Positions 1 through 6,233 are shown, counted from the stretch's first letter. The stretch: DNA of 13,304 bases from Christensenella sp. UBA1431 (GCA_002329665.1 DCTV01000008.1:29643-42946); one strand, 5' to 3'. Made by a program: numbers and translations. Notes: a model not told the origin generated them from the sequence alone.

Positions 1-23
1 GCTACCAACTGCGCCATATCCCC
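1..23 (-). tRNA. tRNA gene, 5' end only (cut by window edge)
   Basis: Read on the minus strand from 23 down to 1, the bases fit the first 23 positions of a tRNA: a seven-base acceptor strand (GGGGATA), T8, a D-stem GCGC, and a D-loop AGTTGGTA with the conserved A14 and G18-G19, followed by the start of the closing D-stem. The anticodon arm, variable loop and T arm lie outside the window, so the amino acid cannot be named. A good promoter lies just upstream, so this is probably the first gene of its transcript. Confidence 0.82.
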
Positions 24-34
24 ACGCGACAAAT

Positions 35-63
35 ATTATACAACACCCTGCGCGTTTGAACAA
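35..63 (-). promoter_or_regulatory. Promoter of the tRNA gene
   Basis: On the minus strand a perfect -10 box TATAAT (35-40) is preceded by a 17-base spacer and the -35 hexamer TTGTTC (58-63). Transcription would start near base 28, only about five bases before the tRNA 5' end, as is usual for tRNA genes. The promoter is divergent from queT, and its -35 box overlaps the upstream part of the queT leader. Confidence 0.72.
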
Positions 64-90
64 GAGGGAGTTTCGTTCTTGCCCCCGGTC

Positions 91-99
91 TGATATACT
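91..99 (+). promoter_or_regulatory. Candidate extended -10 promoter of queT
   Basis: TGATATACT matches the extended -10 form TGnTATAAT with one mismatch. No convincing -35 hexamer lies 16-18 bases upstream, which an extended -10 can tolerate. The start would fall near 105-107, giving a leader of about 26 bases with the ribosome site AAAGG (119-123) eight bases before ATG. If this is the true promoter, the pseudoknot noted under findings would not be transcribed. Confidence 0.45.
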
Positions 100-131
100 A
101 TCGGCAATCCCATTAGCGAAAGGCCGGGCAA

Positions 132-611
132 ATGAACAGGACACGTTTTCTCCTCCTCGCCACCGCCATCGCTTCCATATATTTCGTGCTGACCTACGCC
201 TTCATGCCTATCAGCTTCGGCCCGCTGCAGGTGCGCGTCTCCGAAGCGCTGACCGTGCTGCCCGTCTTCACGCCGGCCGCGGTGCCCGGCCTGTTCGTCG
301 GGTGCCTGATCAGCAACCTGCTTATGACCACGATAGGCCCGATCGACGTGGTCCTCGGCTCGTTCGCGACGCTGACCGCCGCGGCGCTTACCTGGACGCT
401 ACGCAAAAACAGGCCGCTCGCGCCGCTGCCGCCCGTGCTGGTCAACGCCGTCGCCGTCGGCCTCGAACTGCACTGGGTGCTCGGTGTCCCGCTGCTTGAA
501 ACGATGGCGTACGTCGGCCTCGGGCAATTCGCGGCGTGCTACCTGCTCGGGTACCCGCTGATGCTGCTGATCAGCCGCTACGAGGATACCCTCTTCAATA
601 AGCGGCCCTGA
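132..611 (+). CDS. queT: QueT-family transporter, S component for a queuosine precursor
   Basis: This is a 159-residue, very hydrophobic protein, the usual size for the QueT family. These are substrate-binding (S) components of ECF-type transporters for queuosine precursors such as preQ1. Family-like stretches are visible: PLQVRVSEALTVLP (31-44), GLFVGCLISNLL (53-64) and GPIDVVLGSFATL (69-81). The N-terminal helix carries small residues (ATAIAS, 10-15) of the kind that pack against the EcfT coupling protein. It needs EcfA/A' ATPases and EcfT, none of which is in the window, so it presumably shares a common module encoded elsewhere. No queuosine biosynthesis gene is adjacent, which fits salvage. 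The ATG at 132 has AAAGG eight bases upstream. The substrate is assigned from the family; transport of a related deazapurine or queuine cannot be excluded. Confidence 0.86.
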   Translation: MNRTRFLLLATAIASIYFVLTYAFMPISFGPLQVRVSEALTVLPVFTPAAVPGLFVGCLISNLLMTTIGPIDVVLGSFATLTAAALTWTLRKNRPLAPLPPVLVNAVAVGLELHWVLGVPLLETMAYVGLGQFAACYLLGYPLMLLISRYEDTLFNKRP

Positions 612-791
612 AAGACTTTTCCGAATAAGGCCGGCCGAAATTTAGGCCCCTACAGAGAATATGCCCCAGCGGGCTGAATCTCTATCGAACGCGCAGTGTT
701 ATTGCGGCGCCTGTGTCGTTGGATTGAAGCCGGGGTCTCGCCGCCACACCACGAAGCAGGATAAACGGCGCCGCCGGCTTTCCGGCAGCGA
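612..791. other. Convergent intergenic gap, no gene or clear terminator
   Basis: This gap separates the 3' ends of queT (plus) and pepF (minus). No convincing open frame or ribosome site is seen. Several GC-rich inverted repeats are present: GGCCGGCC (629-636), an imperfect hairpin AGAGA...TCTCT around a GCCC/GGGC core near 654-685, GCGGCGCC (704-711) against GGCGCCGC (767-774), and GCCGG/CCGGC (773-777/782-786) just after pepF. None is followed by a run of T on either strand, so a classical intrinsic terminator is not supported. The last could be a weak pepF terminator. Confidence 0.5.
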
Positions 792-2606
792 TCAGAGATA
801 ATCCTTAACAAGGGTTTCGAACTCTGTAAGGACGTTGGAAAACTCCGCCATGCAGGACTCGACCGGCTCGGCACGCGTTAGGTCTACGCCGGCCTTTTTC
901 AGGATCTCCAGCGGATAGTCGCTCCCACCGCTTTTGAGGAATTCAACGTAACCGTCCACGGCGCCTTCCTTCCCCTCGAGTATGGCTTTGCTTATCTGGA
1001 TCGCCGATGCGAATCCCGTCGCGTACTTATACACGTAAAACGCGTTGTAGAAATGCGGTATGCGTGCCCATTCGAGCATGATCCGCTCGTCCGTCTCCAT
1101 CTCTGGCCCGTAGTACGCTTCGTTGAGCGCACCGTACATATTGCATAAGCGCTCCTTGGTCGCGGCGCGCCCGGCTTCCACTTCCGCGTGGACGTCCCGC
1201 TCGAACTCGGCGAACATCACCTGCCTGTACACGGTCCCCCTGAACTGGTCGAGGTGGTGGTTGAGCAGGTACATGCGCGTGCGGGGATCGCCGGTGGTTT
1301 TTAGCATGTACTGCAGCAGGAGGGCCTCGTTGACCGTGGAAGCGACCTCGGCCAGTATGATCGGGTAGCCCGCGTTGGTGTAATGCTGGGCCGTGTTACT
1401 GTAGTAGGAATGTAGCGCATGCCCCATTTCGTGGGCGATGGTGAACGCATGATCGATCGTGGGCTGATAATTGAGCAGGATGTAGGGGTGCGCGTCGTAA
1501 TGCCCCCAGCTGTACGCACCCGACGTTTTGCCCCTGTTCTCGTACACGTCCACCCACCGGTCCTCGAACGCGCGCTTTATAAGGCGTGTATACTCCTCCC
1601 CCATGGGCGCGAGCCCCTTTAGTACCAGGTCGCACGCCTCCCGGTAGTCGAGCTTCATATGCGCCTCGGGCACGAGCGGCACATACAGGTCGTACATGTT
1701 AAGCGAGGGCACGCCCAGCACGCGCTTCCTCAGCCCGACGTAGCGGTGCATCGCGGGAAGGTTCGCGCGCACGATGGCGATGAGCGTGTCATAGACCGCC
1801 GGCGGGACATTGTCGGCGAAGAGAGCCGCCGCCAGCGCGCTTTCGTAGTTGTGCGCCCTCGCGAAGAACACGTCTTTTTTCAGGCTTGTCCCGTAGGTCG
1901 CGGCGATCGTGTGGATGAGGCCTTCGTACGCGTCGTAAAATTTCTCGTACGTCTCCCTGCGCACCCTGCGCTCGCCCGATTCGAGCAGCGTGATGTAGCT
2001 CCCGTGCGTGATCTCTACTTCCCTGCCCTCCTCGTTTTTGACGGAACCGAACCTGATGTCCGCGTTGTTTAGCATCTTGAAGATGACGGACGGACCGGAC
2101 GCCACCTCGCCCGACATCGCCAGGAGCCGTTCCTGCGCGGCGTCGAGCACGTGCGGGCGCTGGCGCTGCAGGTTTCTCAGGCCGTGGGCGTACACGGCGA
2201 GGCCGGGGTTTTCCCCGATGAACCCCTCCAGCGTCTCCTCGTCGACCTCAAGCAGCTCGGGCTCGACAAACGCCGTCTCGCTGCCCAGCCGCACGAGCAG
2301 GTTCAGCGCGCGGTCCGCTTTTTCCTGGTACTCGGCGCGCGAGTTGTCCTCGTCCCTGCGCATGGCCGCGTAGACGAAGAGCTTTTCCGCCCGCCGCTCG
2401 ATGTCGCTGAGCTTGTCCATCGCAAAAAGCAGCGCGTCCGCGCTCGCGGTCAGCGTGCCCCTCAGGGCTGCCACACCCTTCAATTCGTCCTGTACCTTGC
2501 CGTATTCGTCGTCCCACTTGGCGTCGCTTTCGTACATGTCCTCGAGCCGCCACCGGTCGCGCTCGTCCCTCTCGCTGCGCAGGCCCGAAACGGGTTTGTT
2601 TTCCAT
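792..2606 (-). CDS. pepF: Oligoendopeptidase F, M3-family zinc metallopeptidase
   Basis: This cytosolic zinc peptidase cleaves short oligopeptides, for example in peptide turnover. At 604 residues it has the normal length of the PepF group of family M3, with a helical N-terminal part and a C-terminal catalytic domain. The zinc motif HEMGH is at 392-396 (H392 and H396 as ligands, E393 as general base). The third ligand is expected to be E420 in the following AEVAST segment (419-424). The tyrosine-rich stretch FYVYKYATG near the C terminus is typical of the family and holds likely transition-state residues. No signal peptide is seen. The ATG at 2606 has AGGAG six bases upstream. It starts 21 bases after the UPF0210 gene in the same direction, so it is probably the last gene of that transcript. 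The reading frame is intact with no missing active-site residue. Confidence 0.97.
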   Translation of the reverse strand: MENKPVSGLRSERDERDRWRLEDMYESDAKWDDEYGKVQDELKGVAALRGTLTASADALLFAMDKLSDIERRAEKLFVYAAMRRDEDNSRAEYQEKADRALNLLVRLGSETAFVEPELLEVDEETLEGFIGENPGLAVYAHGLRNLQRQRPHVLDAAQERLLAMSGEVASGPSVIFKMLNNADIRFGSVKNEEGREVEITHGSYITLLESGERRVRRETYEKFYDAYEGLIHTIAATYGTSLKKDVFFARAHNYESALAAALFADNVPPAVYDTLIAIVRANLPAMHRYVGLRKRVLGVPSLNMYDLYVPLVPEAHMKLDYREACDLVLKGLAPMGEEYTRLIKRAFEDRWVDVYENRGKTSGAYSWGHYDAHPYILLNYQPTIDHAFTIAHEMGHALHSYYSNTAQHYTNAGYPIILAEVASTVNEALLLQYMLKTTGDPRTRMYLLNHHLDQFRGTVYRQVMFAEFERDVHAEVEAGRAATKERLCNMYGALNEAYYGPEMETDERIMLEWARIPHFYNAFYVYKYATGFASAIQISKAILEGKEGAVDGYVEFLKSGGSDYPLEILKKAGVDLTRAEPVESCMAEFSNVLTEFETLVKDYL

Positions 2607-2627
2607 ACCTGTCTCCTGTTCTTGCTG

Positions 2628-3986
2628 TCAGTTTTTTAGGCTGTGTATCGGCGCGGGGATGCGCCCGCCGCGTTTGATGAAATCCTCCGAGCCGAACGGG
2701 TTGACGTCCATCACGATCGCGCGCCCCAGCAGGCCGCCCAGGTCGACGATGTCGCCCGCCCTGCCGCCAGGCACCGGGATGATGCGCACGGCGGTGGTCT
2801 TGTTGTTGATCATCCCGATCGCTGCCTGATCCGCGATGATGGCCGAGAGCGTCGCGGCGCTCGTGTCCCCCGGCACCGCGACCATGTCCAGCCCCACGGA
2901 ACAGACGCAGGTCATCGCCTCGAGCTTGTCGATCCCGAGGGCGCCCCGCCGGACCGACTCGATCATCTCCGCGTCCTCGCTCACCGGGATAAACGCGCCG
3001 CTGAGCCCCCCGACGTGCGAGGACGCCATAACGCCGCCTTTCTTCACCGCGTCGTTTAAAAGCGCGAGCGCGGCCGTCGTGCCGTGCGCTCCGCAGGACT
3101 CCAGCCCCATCTCCTCGAGTATCAGCGCTACGCTGTCCCCGACCGCGGGCGTTGGCGCGAGCGAAAGGTCCACGATGCCGAAGGGCACGCCCAGCCTGTC
3201 CGACGCTTCCCGCGCTACCAGCTGCCCCATCCGCGTGATGCGGAACGCCGTCCTCTTGATCGTTTCGGCCACTACGTCGAAGGTTTCGCCGTGTACCTTT
3301 TCGAGCGCGCGCTTCACGACGCCCGGCCCGCTCACGCCCACGTTGATGACGCACTCGGGCTCGCCCGCGCCGTGGAAGGCGCCCGCCATGAACGGGTTGT
3401 CCTCCACCGCGTTGGCGAAAACCACGAGTTTCGCGCATCCGATGCCCCCGTTTTCGCCGGTGAGCCCGGCCGTCTGCTTGATGACGCCGCCCATATCCCT
3501 GACGACGTTCATGTTGATGCCCGCCTTGGTGGTCGCCACGTTGACGGACGCACAGACGTGCTCGGTGCTTCGGAGCGCCTCGGGGATGGCCGCGATGAGC
3601 CTATTGTCCCCCATCGTCGCCCCTTTGTGCACGAGGGCGGAAAATCCGCCGATAAAATTGACGCCCGTGGCCTTCGCGGCCTTGTCGAGCGCGAAGGCAA
3701 AGGGGAGGATTTCCCCGGCTCCGCTTGCCTCGGCTATCTGGGAGACGGGCGTGACGGCGATCCGTTTGTTCACGATGGGAATGCCGTATTCCGATTCGAT
3801 GTCCTCCCCGACCCTAACGAGGTCCTTAGCTAAGCGCATGATCTTGTCGTAGATTCGGGCGCAGGCCTTATTCGCGTCGGGATGGGCGCAGTCGTAGAGC
3901 GAGATCCCCATCGTGACCGTGCGGATGTCCAGGTGCTCCTGCTCGATCATGCGGATCGTTTCCAGGATTTCGTCTCTGCTGAGCAT
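2628..3986 (-). CDS. UPF0210 (DUF711, 'PFL family') protein, function unknown
   Basis: The 452 residues match the full length and sequence style of the UPF0210/DUF711 family (COG2848), often called 'PFL family' because of a structural resemblance to glycyl-radical enzymes; no biochemical activity is established that I know of. Recognisable stretches include [12 protein letters not shown] near the N terminus, [12 protein letters not shown] in the middle, and [19 protein letters not shown] towards the C terminus. The last contains a Cys-x-Cys that could be catalytic or metal-binding (inference). There are no membrane segments or signal peptide. The ATG at 3986 has AGGAGG six bases upstream. That site begins inside the stop codon of the ACT-domain gene (TAGGAGG), so the two are probably translationally coupled. 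Conserved pairing with a small ACT protein is usual for this family and suggests that the ACT protein senses a ligand or regulates this protein. Confidence 0.94.
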   Translation of the reverse strand: MLSRDEILETIRMIEQEHLDIRTVTMGISLYDCAHPDANKACARIYDKIMRLAKDLVRVGEDIESEYGIPIVNKRIAVTPVSQIAEASGAGEILPFAFALDKAAKATGVNFIGGFSALVHKGATMGDNRLIAAIPEALRSTEHVCASVNVATTKAGINMNVVRDMGGVIKQTAGLTGENGGIGCAKLVVFANAVEDNPFMAGAFHGAGEPECVINVGVSGPGVVKRALEKVHGETFDVVAETIKRTAFRITRMGQLVAREASDRLGVPFGIVDLSLAPTPAVGDSVALILEEMGLESCGAHGTTAALALLNDAVKKGGVMASSHVGGLSGAFIPVSEDAEMIESVRRGALGIDKLEAMTCVCSVGLDMVAVPGDTSAATLSAIIADQAAIGMINNKTTAVRIIPVPGGRAGDIVDLGGLLGRAIVMDVNPFGSEDFIKRGGRIPAPIHSLKN

Positions 3987-3996
3987 CTGCCGCCTC

Positions 3997-4266
3997 CTAT
4001 ACCCTGTGCATCGTTTCGAAGATGTCCTGGCGCTGGATGCGGATGGACATGGCCATCTCCCTGCCCTTTTCGTCGAGCGCCTCGCTCAGCTCCGTAAAGG
4101 GCACCTCCACCGCCGTAAGATCGACGAGCATCACCATTACGAACGTGTCCTGCAGCACCGTCTGGCTGATGTCTACGATGTTTGCGCGGTATCCGGCGAG
4201 CACCGCGCTGACCCCCGCGATGATGCCGATTTTATCTTCCCCTATCACGGTAACGATAGCTTTCAT
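3997..4266 (-). CDS. Small ACT-domain protein, UPF0237 family
   Basis: This 89-residue protein consists almost wholly of one ACT domain, a fold that binds small ligands such as amino acids. The start [20 protein letters not shown] gives the first strand, the DxxGI/LA-type loop and helix, followed by further strands (FVMVMLVD, then the amphipathic C-terminal part). It belongs to the UPF0237 group (COG3830), related to the GcvR regulator. The ATG at 4266 is fixed by an in-frame TAA two codons upstream (4270-4272), and GAGGGG lies six bases before it. It is followed after ten bases by the UPF0210 gene. The ligand is unknown. It may act as a regulatory subunit for the UPF0210 protein (inference from conserved pairing). 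A short upstream ORF overlaps its start codon; see that entry. Confidence 0.94.
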   Translation of the reverse strand: MKAIVTVIGEDKIGIIAGVSAVLAGYRANIVDISQTVLQDTFVMVMLVDLTAVEVPFTELSEALDEKGREMAMSIRIQRQDIFETMHRV

Positions 4267-4298
4267 AGCTTACCCCTCATCTCCATAAAAAAACTCAT
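4263..4298 (-). CDS. Candidate 11-codon leader ORF ([11 protein letters not shown])
   Basis: An ATG at 4298 is preceded, five bases away, by GGGAGG within a purine run (4304-4312), a stronger ribosome site than that of the next gene. The frame encodes [11 protein letters not shown] and ends in a TGA that overlaps the start of the ACT-domain gene as ATGA. This is the classic arrangement for coupled re-initiation. The frame differs from that of the ACT gene, so it is not an N-terminal extension. Whether it is translated cannot be told from one sequence; a chance ORF is quite possible. Confidence 0.35.
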   Translation of the reverse strand: MSFFMEMRGKL

Positions 4299-4380
4299 TG
4301 CCCCCTCCCTTTCAACGAAGGCCGCCGCGAACGCAGACGTGCTCACTGTTGGCCGCGACCGTAAAATCACCGGCAAAGTC

Positions 4381-4410
4381 CAAAAAACCGCTGCCGTGAC
4401 GGGCAGCGGT
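4381..4410 (-). terminator. Intrinsic terminator after the DtxR-family gene
   Basis: On the minus strand a perfect nine-base-pair stem ACCGCTGCC/GGCAGCGGT (4402-4410 with 4387-4395) closes a six-base loop and is followed by six T (4382-4387, partly in the stem). It lies ten bases beyond the stop of the regulator gene. It ends the apgM-regulator transcript and separates it from the ACT/UPF0210/pepF cluster, which must then have its own promoter (none clearly seen between 4299 and 4380) or depend on read-through. Confidence 0.93.
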
Positions 4411-4420
4411 GCGGCGCTTT

Positions 4421-4807
4421 TCACTGCCTCCGGTCGCACATGCCGCCCATGTACTCGGCCAGCCGCGCCATCGTTTCTTTGCTGACCACGTGCTCCATCC
4501 GGCAGGCGTCCCGCTCCGCCGTCTCTTCGTTGATGTGCAGGACCTTTATTAAGAATTCCTTGATGACCCTATGTCGCATGTACACATCGTTGGCCGCGCG
4601 GCGCCCCTTCACGGTCAGAGTGATCGTCCCGTAGCGTTCCTGCTCGATCAGTCCCGCCTTTTTCAAAAGCCCCTGCGCGCGGTTGGCGCTGGCTTTGCTC
4701 ACCCCGAGCCGGTTGGCGATGTCTGTGAGCCGGACCGCCGGATCGTCCTTTTCGAGTACGAGGACCGTTTCCAGATAGTTCTCCAGCGACGGCGAAATCT
4801 TCACCAT
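4421..4807 (-). CDS. DtxR/MntR-family metal-dependent transcriptional regulator
   Basis: A 128-residue protein with an N-terminal winged helix (residues about 7-70, recognition helix in SKASANRAQGLLKKAGLI) and the helical metal-binding and dimerisation domain (about 75-125). It lacks the C-terminal SH3-like domain of long DtxR/IdeR, so its size is MntR-like. Conserved metal-site residues are H79 and the block DACRMEH with C102, E105 and H106. The Cys resembles DtxR (iron) rather than the Glu found in Bacillus MntR. Residue 10, Met in DtxR or Asp in MntR, is Asn here. The metal is therefore uncertain (Mn, Fe or another). The ATG at 4807 has an excellent GGGAGGTGG site upstream. It lies 36 bases after apgM in the same direction and is followed by a strong terminator. 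No metal transporter gene is adjacent, so its targets are not shown here. Confidence 0.91.
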   Translation of the reverse strand: MVKISPSLENYLETVLVLEKDDPAVRLTDIANRLGVSKASANRAQGLLKKAGLIEQERYGTITLTVKGRRAANDVYMRHRVIKEFLIKVLHINEETAERDACRMEHVVSKETMARLAEYMGGMCDRRQ

Positions 4808-4843
4808 CCCGGCTCCACCTCCCTTGACGATAACCGCTGGCCT

Positions 4844-6088
4844 TCAGCCGCCCTTTAGAAGCCGCGGCACAAGCTGCACCGCCGATTCCAGCGCCGTCCC
4901 CGCTTCAAAAGCGCTCTTCTCGTCGTAAGTGCGCACTTTGCCCTCGTCCCTGCCGCTATCGTAGAGGACATAGGGCACCGCCCCGGAAGCGTGCGCGCGC
5001 GTGCGCACCATCGTGCAATGGTCGCTCAAAAGGAGCAGGCGGTAACCTTCATCGAGCGAATCAAGGCCGCGAAGGATGCGCCCCAGCATCGCGTCGAAGC
5101 GGGCGACGGCCTCGACCTTTCCAAAGAGGTCGCCGTTGTGCGAGCACTCGTCCGGCGCCTCGACATGCACGAGCGCGAAGTCGTCCCCGCCCTTGAGCGC
5201 CCGGATAGCGGCGTCGGCCTTCCCGTCGTAGTCCGTGTCGAGTTCGCCGGTCGCGCCTTCCACTTCGACGACGCTGAGCCCGCACAAAAAGCCGATGCCC
5301 TTGACCAGCGGCACGGCGGAAATCACGCTCCCGCTAACGCCGAACTTCTCGGCCCAGGGCATGAACTGCGGGCGCGAGCCCTGTCCCCAGAGCCAGACCG
5401 CGTTGGCCTGCAGTCCCTCCCCCTGCGCTTTCTCTCTGTTGTAAGGATGGTCGGGCAGAATCTCGTTGGCGAGCGCCGCCACTTCGAAGACCAGGTCCGC
5501 GAGTCCGCCTTCGGGCAGGTGCGCGGCGACCTTCTCGCCGAGGAACTCGTGCGGGGGCGTCAACCTGAGGTGCTTCGCGTCCGCGGGTTCGGAATGCTTC
5601 GGCCCAAGCGTCATGATATGCCGGTAGGCTGAACCCGGGTACAGCGTCATGTCCAGTTCCCGCAGACGCCTTGAAAAGCGCGGCTGGCCGTTGAGCCAGG
5701 CCATGATGTCTCGGCCTTTCCTGCCTCCGACCTGCCCGCCCGAATGGGAGAGCATATGCGCGTTTATAAGCTCCACGCCCGGTGTGACCGACACCAGGTT
5801 GCACCGAAAAGCGGTGTGCCCGTTTGGAAGTACTATGCCCATCGCAGCGGCTTCGAGAGGCGAGCGCCCCGTGTACTGCGTCTTCACGTCGTATCCCATG
5901 ATCCCAAAAAAGGCGGTGTCCGTGCCCGGCGCCACGCCCTCTGGCACCGTCAGCACCGTCCCGAGTTCCCCCGCGCCCGCGATGCGGTCGGCATTGGGGG
6001 TAGCGGCAGCCTGCAAAGGTGTCCTGCCTCCCAGCCGTGCCTGGGGCTCGTCCGCCATACCATCGCCAACAACAATTACAAACTTCAT
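4844..6088 (-). CDS. apgM: ApgM-type cofactor-independent phosphoglycerate mutase (COG3635)
   Basis: At 414 residues this fits the archaeal-type 2,3-bisphosphoglycerate-independent phosphoglycerate mutase family, part of the alkaline phosphatase superfamily. It would interconvert 3- and 2-phosphoglycerate in the cytosol. The metal ligands can be placed by family pattern: D9 in VVGDGMAD, D313 and H317 in DECSH, D356-H357 in LLSDHC, and H366. The segment YTGRSPLEAAAMGI (72-85) is a family hallmark. The phosphorylated residue, normally Ser in PGSD, is Thr here (T56 in PGTDTA). The ATG at 6088 is chosen because GAGGG lies seven bases upstream; two other ATGs at 6095 and 6092 are too close to that site. 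It is followed by the metalloregulator gene. Some COG3635 members have been proposed to act on homoserine instead, so the exact reaction is less certain than the family. Confidence 0.9.
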   Translation of the reverse strand: MKFVIVVGDGMADEPQARLGGRTPLQAAATPNADRIAGAGELGTVLTVPEGVAPGTDTAFFGIMGYDVKTQYTGRSPLEAAAMGIVLPNGHTAFRCNLVSVTPGVELINAHMLSHSGGQVGGRKGRDIMAWLNGQPRFSRRLRELDMTLYPGSAYRHIMTLGPKHSEPADAKHLRLTPPHEFLGEKVAAHLPEGGLADLVFEVAALANEILPDHPYNREKAQGEGLQANAVWLWGQGSRPQFMPWAEKFGVSGSVISAVPLVKGIGFLCGLSVVEVEGATGELDTDYDGKADAAIRALKGGDDFALVHVEAPDECSHNGDLFGKVEAVARFDAMLGRILRGLDSLDEGYRLLLLSDHCTMVRTRAHASGAVPYVLYDSGRDEGKVRTYDEKSAFEAGTALESAVQLVPRLLKGG

Positions 6089-6139
6089 TCATCATCCCTC
6101 AAAAAGCTCTGTTATAGTCAATCCACGCCTGCGTTTCTT

Positions 6140-6148
6140 ATTTTAGCA
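6140..6148 (-). promoter_or_regulatory. Candidate extended -10 promoter of apgM
   Basis: The minus strand reads TGCTAAAAT, an extended -10 (TGn plus TAAAAT, one mismatch from TATAAT). Transcription would start near 6133, about 45 bases before the apgM ATG. The -35 region (6163-6168, TTTCTC) is poor and falls within the long inverted repeat at 6153-6198, which could therefore affect this promoter. Confidence 0.5.
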
Positions 6149-6152
6149 CACT

Positions 6153-6198
6153 TTTCCCTGCCGAGAAAGGCCGAACGCCGTTTCTGCCGGCAGGGAAA
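6153..6198. repeat. Long inverted repeat between ABC subunit B and apgM
   Basis: Arms TTTCCCTGCCG (6153-6163) and CGGCAGGGAAA (6188-6198) are perfect over 11 bases. The interior pairs further: AGAAA/TTTCT (6164-6168/6181-6185) and GGC/GCC (6169-6171/6177-6179) around a CGAAC loop, with only a two-base and a one-base bulge. That makes 19 pairs in all. The arms begin with T and end with A, and no T run follows on either strand, so it lacks the form of an intrinsic terminator. It lies 36 bases beyond the stop of ABC subunit B and covers the apgM -35 region. Confidence 0.85.
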
Positions 6199-6233
6199 CG
6201 AATGCAAACCGGGTTGTGCACAAAGGGCTTGGG

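Noticed and set aside
41..131. Classical preQ1-I or preQ1-II riboswitch
   Set aside because: The topology is suggestive, but the conserved loop and tail bases of these classes could not be matched by eye, so it is kept only as a finding, not annotated as a riboswitch.
56..499. Long open frame over queT in another plus-strand frame
   Set aside because: Arg/Ala-rich translation with no family resemblance and no ribosome site; queT in the other frame is a clear membrane protein.
650..874. 74-codon minus-strand frame after the pepF 3' end
   Set aside because: Overlaps the end of pepF in another frame, has no ribosome site and no recognisable sequence.
2248..3438. 396-codon minus-strand frame across the UPF0210 and pepF genes
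   Set aside because: Arg/Gly-rich low-complexity product, typical of a shifted frame in GC-rich coding DNA; it spans two clear genes and their junction.
2836..3852. 338-codon plus-strand frame opposite the UPF0210 gene
   Set aside because: Ser/Pro/Thr-rich antisense frame with no recognisable domain and no ribosome site; mirrors the codon bias of the real gene.
4299..4380. Promoter for the ACT/UPF0210/pepF cluster
   Set aside because: TTGAAA (4310-4315) resembles a -35 box, but a -10 at proper spacing would fall in a plain T run within the leader; not convincing.
5334..6095. Frame starting at ATG 6095, seven bases upstream of the apgM start
   Set aside because: It directly abuts the ribosome site with no spacing, and its product is Arg/Gly-rich noise; the 6088 start gives the full ApgM.
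6153..6198. Intrinsic terminator of the ABC exporter operon
   Set aside because: Strong stem but no T run on either strand; outer bases are T...A, the opposite of a bidirectional terminator.
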